Positions 6,101 to 8,487 of a DNA stretch of 8,487 nucleotides are shown piece by piece. Both the position numbers and the translations under genes were made by a program. The notes below the pieces were generated by a model. That model was not told where the DNA came from. It did not search any database and was given only the letters and a program-made list of their open reading frames with translations. Where the stretch lies: positions 1-8,487 of the forward strand of contig CAYUIJ010000085.1 in the NCBI GenBank assembly GCA_964444735.1. Direction: 5' to 3'. Each line of letters begins with the position of its first letter. The first letter of the stretch is position 1. This DNA comes from Phocaeicola_A sp964444735 (lineage in GTDB: Bacteria; Bacteroidota; Bacteroidia; Bacteroidales; Bacteroidaceae).

Positions 6101-7192
6101 ATGAAAAAGTTTTTCGTGACGGTTGTTCTGTCACTTTTATGTGTGTTGCCGGTTCCGGCACAAAAACAGATTGAGGCGTCAACGCTCAATCTGATAGGCA
6201 GACCCTTTGAATTGACTCCCAATCCGTATCACAGGGTAGACACTTTGGTATATAAGGGCTTTAACAGAGTGGAGAACCAACAGCTCCGTTGTCCGGCCGG
6301 TATGGCCGTGCTGTTTAAAACGGACACACGCAATATACGGATTACGACAAAATGGGGATACCTGTATTATGGCAATTCAACAATGCCGATCTCTTACAGG
6401 GGATATGAACTTTATATTAAGAATGCTGACGGTAAATGGCAGTATGCGGCAAGCGGTGCCGGCATGGTTAAATCGTACAGGGGCGAAAAAACGAGTGCAT
6501 TCACTCTCATTGAAAACATGGATGGCACAATGCATGAATGCATGATGTATATGCCGATGTATTCGGAAGTCATTTCCTGCAAGATAGGGATAGATGACAA
6601 TGCGGTTATCGAACCGCTGAAATCCGGTTTCCGTCATCGGATAGCGGTATACGGATCTTCATTCACACAAGGGGTAGGCACGGATAGATCCGGGATGAGC
6701 TATCCCATGCAGTTTATGCGCAATACAGGCATTCAGATCGTGTCGCTTGCAACAAGCGGACGTTGCCTGATGCAGCCCTACATGCTTGATGTTCTTGCCG
6801 GAGTCAAGGCTGATGCCTTTATATTCGATACATTTTCAAATCCTGACGCGGGACTGATAAGGGAACGCCTGATGCCGTTTATTGACAGGCTCATAGCGGC
6901 ACATCCGGCCGTTCCGCTGATATTCCAGCGTACCATCTATCGCGAAGGGCGTTCGTTCAACATGGTGCTTGACGCGAAAGAACGGGCCAAGGCGGCAACT
7001 GTAGAGGAACTGTTCGCAAAAATCCTCACGGACCCGAAATACAGGGATGTCTATCTGATTACGCCCAATGCCTCCGATGCGCATGAGACATCGGTAGACG
7101 GAACCCATCCCGGTAATTATGGATATGCGCTTTGGGCGAAGTCAATAGAGGATCCGGTAATGGAAATATTAAGTAAATATGATATAAAATGA
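6101..7192 (+). CDS. Secreted SGNH/GDSL-type esterase with GxDLY-like N-domain
   Basis: Predicted secreted acyl hydrolase, perhaps removing acetyl or similar groups from glycans. The 363 residues begin with a clear signal peptide, cleaved probably after A20 (VPA-QKQ). An N-terminal beta-rich domain (about 25-175) carries GYELY at 101-105, a D-to-E variant of the GxDLY motif that names this esterase N-domain family. The SGNH domain follows: block I YGSSFTQG at 184-191, with S187 as the likely nucleophile (GSS instead of GDS). Block II is SGR with G220, and the block III position is FSNPD with N247. Block V is DGTHPGNYGY at 333-342, giving D333 and H336. All four SGNH residues are thus present. 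The upstream gap of 457 bases suggests its own promoter. ATG 6101 is preferred because the hydrophobic signal begins immediately after MKK. The substrate is unknown; membership in a sulfatase neighbourhood makes a decorated glycan plausible. Confidence 0.9.
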   Translation: MKKFFVTVVLSLLCVLPVPAQKQIEASTLNLIGRPFELTPNPYHRVDTLVYKGFNRVENQQLRCPAGMAVLFKTDTRNIRITTKWGYLYYGNSTMPISYRGYELYIKNADGKWQYAASGAGMVKSYRGEKTSAFTLIENMDGTMHECMMYMPMYSEVISCKIGIDDNAVIEPLKSGFRHRIAVYGSSFTQGVGTDRSGMSYPMQFMRNTGIQIVSLATSGRCLMQPYMLDVLAGVKADAFIFDTFSNPDAGLIRERLMPFIDRLIAAHPAVPLIFQRTIYREGRSFNMVLDAKERAKAATVEELFAKILTDPKYRDVYLITPNASDAHETSVDGTHPGNYGYALWAKSIEDPVMEILSKYDIK

Positions 7193-7420
7193 AGCTTACG
7201 GTGGCGGCGATGTATTAGCAGGATAAAACCGGGCGGGAGGCAGGCACTGATTGCCTGTGTTTATCTCCTGCTGTCAATCGGCCAGGTGTATTCGGTCCGG
7301 CAGGTGAAAGTCGCCAAGCCGTATGTCTGCCTGTATCCTCATACTTGCAGTAACCATCCAGAACAAGCCGGTATAATTTTAAAGAGAGACGGAAGTTTCC
7401 ATTTTGTTTCAAGGGCTTGA
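7193..7420 (+). pseudogene. Start-less open frame with a signal-peptide-like segment; possible gene remnant
   Basis: Directly after the SGNH stop, the same frame stays open for 75 codons to TGA at 7418-7420. It contains IKPGGRQALIACVYLLLSIG (residues 11-30), which resembles a basic n-region followed by a hydrophobic signal core, and later ILKRDGSFHFVS. No ATG occurs in this frame; the first GTG (7286) falls after the hydrophobic stretch. It could be a decayed secreted-protein gene, or the resemblance could be chance. No homologous family is recognised. Confidence 0.15.
7241..7257 (+). terminator. Small hairpin after the SGNH gene
   Basis: CAGGCA (7241-7246) and TGCCTG (7252-7257) form a perfect 6-base stem with a 5-base loop, 48 bases after the SGNH stop. 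GGAG (7236-7239) and CTCC (7265-7268) could extend the pairing after an internal loop. The bases after the stem (TGTTTATC) are only mildly T-rich, so termination is possible but weakly supported. Confidence 0.25.
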
Positions 7421-7444
7421 GGCAAGGCGGAACTCTTATATTTG
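7416..7444 (+). promoter_or_regulatory. Bacteroides-type promoter candidate for the anSME gene
   Basis: TATATTTG at 7437-7444 is an exact match to the Bacteroides -7 consensus TAnnTTTG. CTTG at 7416-7419 is a 3-of-4 match to the -33 element, but the 17-base spacing is shorter than the usual 19-21. Transcription would begin near 7450, about 120 bases before the ATG at 7573. The maturase would then have its own promoter instead of depending on the SGNH transcript. Confidence 0.4.
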
Positions 7445-7572
7445 ATACAGATTGGGGAAGAAGGATGGTTCCCGGAAATAAGAGGGTGACATAAACATTT
7501 TACTGCATGAACGAATATTGAAAAATAGCTTTATCTTTATGTCCTTTATGCTAAGAATTAAATGAGAAACAA

Positions 7573-8487
7573 ATGAAAGAGGCGACCATAACTCCCTTTG
7601 CAAAGCCGCTATATGTAATGACCAAGCCTGCAGGCGCGGCTTGTAATCTGGCCTGCGACTATTGTTACTATCTGGAAAAATCCAAGTTATACGAGAAACA
7701 ACCACGCCATGTGATGAGCGATGAGTTACTGGAGAAATTTATTAAGGAATATATTCAGTCGCAAACCATGCCGCAAGTTTTGTTTACCTGGCATGGGGGA
7801 GAGACCTTGATGCGTCCTTTAGCTTTTTATAAGAAGGCCTTGAAGTTTCAGAAAGAATATGCAGGCGGCAGGATCATTGATAATTGCATTCAGACAAATG
7901 GCACATTGCTGACAGATGAATGGTGTGAATTCTTTCGTGAGAATAATTTCCTGGTAGGCATTTCTATAGACGGTCCTCAGAAGTTTCACGATGAATACCG
8001 GAAGAATAAGATAGGACAACCCTCTTTCTATAAGGTAATGAAAGGGATTGACCTGCTGAAAAAGCATGGGGTGGAATGGAATGCCATGGCAGTGGTCAAT
8101 GACTATAATGCGGATTATCCGTTGGACTTCTATCATTTTTTTCGTGACGAGCTTGACTGCCATTATATACAGTTTACTCCCATTGTCGAGCGGTTGTCTG
8201 ACCGTGCAGACGGTCTGCGGCTTTCTTCATTAAGGCAAAAAGGCAGCGAACCGGCTTCTTTCTCCGTTACTCCCGGGCAGTGGGGAAACTTTCTTTGTAC
8301 TATTTTTGATGAATGGGTGTTGAATGACGTGGGCAATTATTATATTCAGTTGTTTGATTCTACACTGGCCAATTGGGTGGGACAGCAGCCGGGTGTTTGT
8401 TCATTGGCCGAATATTGCGGACATGCGGCCGTAATGGAATTCAACGGTGATGTGTATGCTTGCGATCATTTTGTTTTTCCGGAGTAT
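7573..8487 (+). CDS. Anaerobic sulfatase-maturating enzyme, radical SAM/SPASM (3' end missing)
   Basis: Oxidises the active-site Ser or Cys of sulfatases to formylglycine in the cytoplasm, using S-adenosylmethionine and iron-sulfur clusters. The 305 visible residues run open to the right edge; relatives are about 400-415 residues, so roughly 100 are missing. The radical SAM cluster motif is C24-N-L-A-C28-D-Y-C31. It is followed by WHGGE at 73-77, the SAM-domain glycine motif region, and by QTNGTLL at 107-113 and SIDGP at 131-135. In the C-terminal region C276, C282 and C297 have the same spacing as the auxiliary-cluster ligands C255, C261 and C276 of the Clostridium perfringens enzyme. D298 corresponds to its proposed catalytic base D277. 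The remaining SPASM cysteines would lie beyond the window. ATG 7573 starts immediately before MKEATITPFAKPLYVMTKP, the usual N-terminal form. The serine-type sulfatase at 3095 is an obvious client. The gene is more AT-rich than the genes to its left. The name chuR/anSME is used for Bacteroides homologues. Confidence 0.95.
   Translation, partial: MKEATITPFAKPLYVMTKPAGAACNLACDYCYYLEKSKLYEKQPRHVMSDELLEKFIKEYIQSQTMPQVLFTWHGGETLMRPLAFYKKALKFQKEYAGGRIIDNCIQTNGTLLTDEWCEFFRENNFLVGISIDGPQKFHDEYRKNKIGQPSFYKVMKGIDLLKKHGVEWNAMAVVNDYNADYPLDFYHFFRDELDCHYIQFTPIVERLSDRADGLRLSSLRQKGSEPASFSVTPGQWGNFLCTIFDEWVLNDVGNYYIQLFDSTLANWVGQQPGVCSLAEYCGHAAVMEFNGDVYACDHFVFPEY

Larger units (their letters stand above)
7193..7572. 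other. 380-base intergenic region before the anSME gene
   Basis: No gene with a normal start was found. The first 225 bases stay open in the same frame as the SGNH gene after its stop (listed as a possible remnant), and one small hairpin lies at 7241-7257. The distal part is AT-rich and holds the best -7 promoter match of the window (7437-7444), which would give the anSME a leader of roughly 120 bases. No tRNA, CRISPR or mobile-element signature was seen. Confidence 0.65.

Noticed and set aside
7189..7218. ATG overlapping the SGNH stop (ATGA), nine codons long
   Set aside because: The peptide is too short and ends at once; overlap is likely chance.
7562..7576. Four-codon frame whose stop overlaps the anSME start
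   Set aside because: Translational coupling by a four-codon leader cannot be supported from sequence alone; AT-rich chance is likelier.
1..8487. CRISPR arrays, tRNA or rRNA genes, insertion sequences, integrases, SusC/SusD genes, invertible-promoter repeats
   Set aside because: Looked for and not seen; no regularly spaced repeats, cloverleaf patterns, transposase motifs or long inverted repeats flanking a promoter.

Overview
The window looks like a chromosomal segment of a gut-type member of the Bacteroidales (Bacteroides, Phocaeicola, Alistipes or a relative). The evidence is a DUF5107/TPR protein, a secreted serine-type sulfatase, a lipoprotein-type aldose epimerase, an SGNH esterase with a GxDLY-like N-domain and an anaerobic sulfatase-maturating enzyme. 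The genes have A-rich start contexts without clear Shine-Dalgarno sites, and there are a few matches to the Bacteroides -7 promoter element (TAnnTTTG). Genus cannot be fixed by eye.

All five genes are on the + strand. Positions 2-2869 hold the 3' part of a DUF5107 plus TPR gene that enters from the left edge. A 225-base spacer (2870-3094) carries a strong nested hairpin, a G9 tract, a weak promoter candidate and a leader stem-loop. The sulfatase (3095-4462) and the aldose epimerase (4498-5643) are 35 bases apart and probably co-transcribed. A 457-base gap (5644-6100) has no convincing gene but contains several inverted repeats, a second G9 tract and a possible H-type pseudoknot just upstream of the SGNH hydrolase (6101-7192). 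A further 380-base gap (7193-7572) has a good -7 promoter match and a start-less open frame that may be a gene remnant. The anSME gene (7573 onward) runs off the right edge.

Functionally this reads as a small carbohydrate-processing neighbourhood without SusC/SusD genes in view. The sulfatase would strip sulfate from a glycan, but only after its active-site serine is oxidised to formylglycine, which is what the anSME does. The SGNH enzyme could remove acyl groups, and the exported mutarotase would interconvert anomers of released sugars. DUF5107 is of unknown function. Gene identities rest on motifs visible in the translations; the substrate, the joint role and all regulatory elements are inference.
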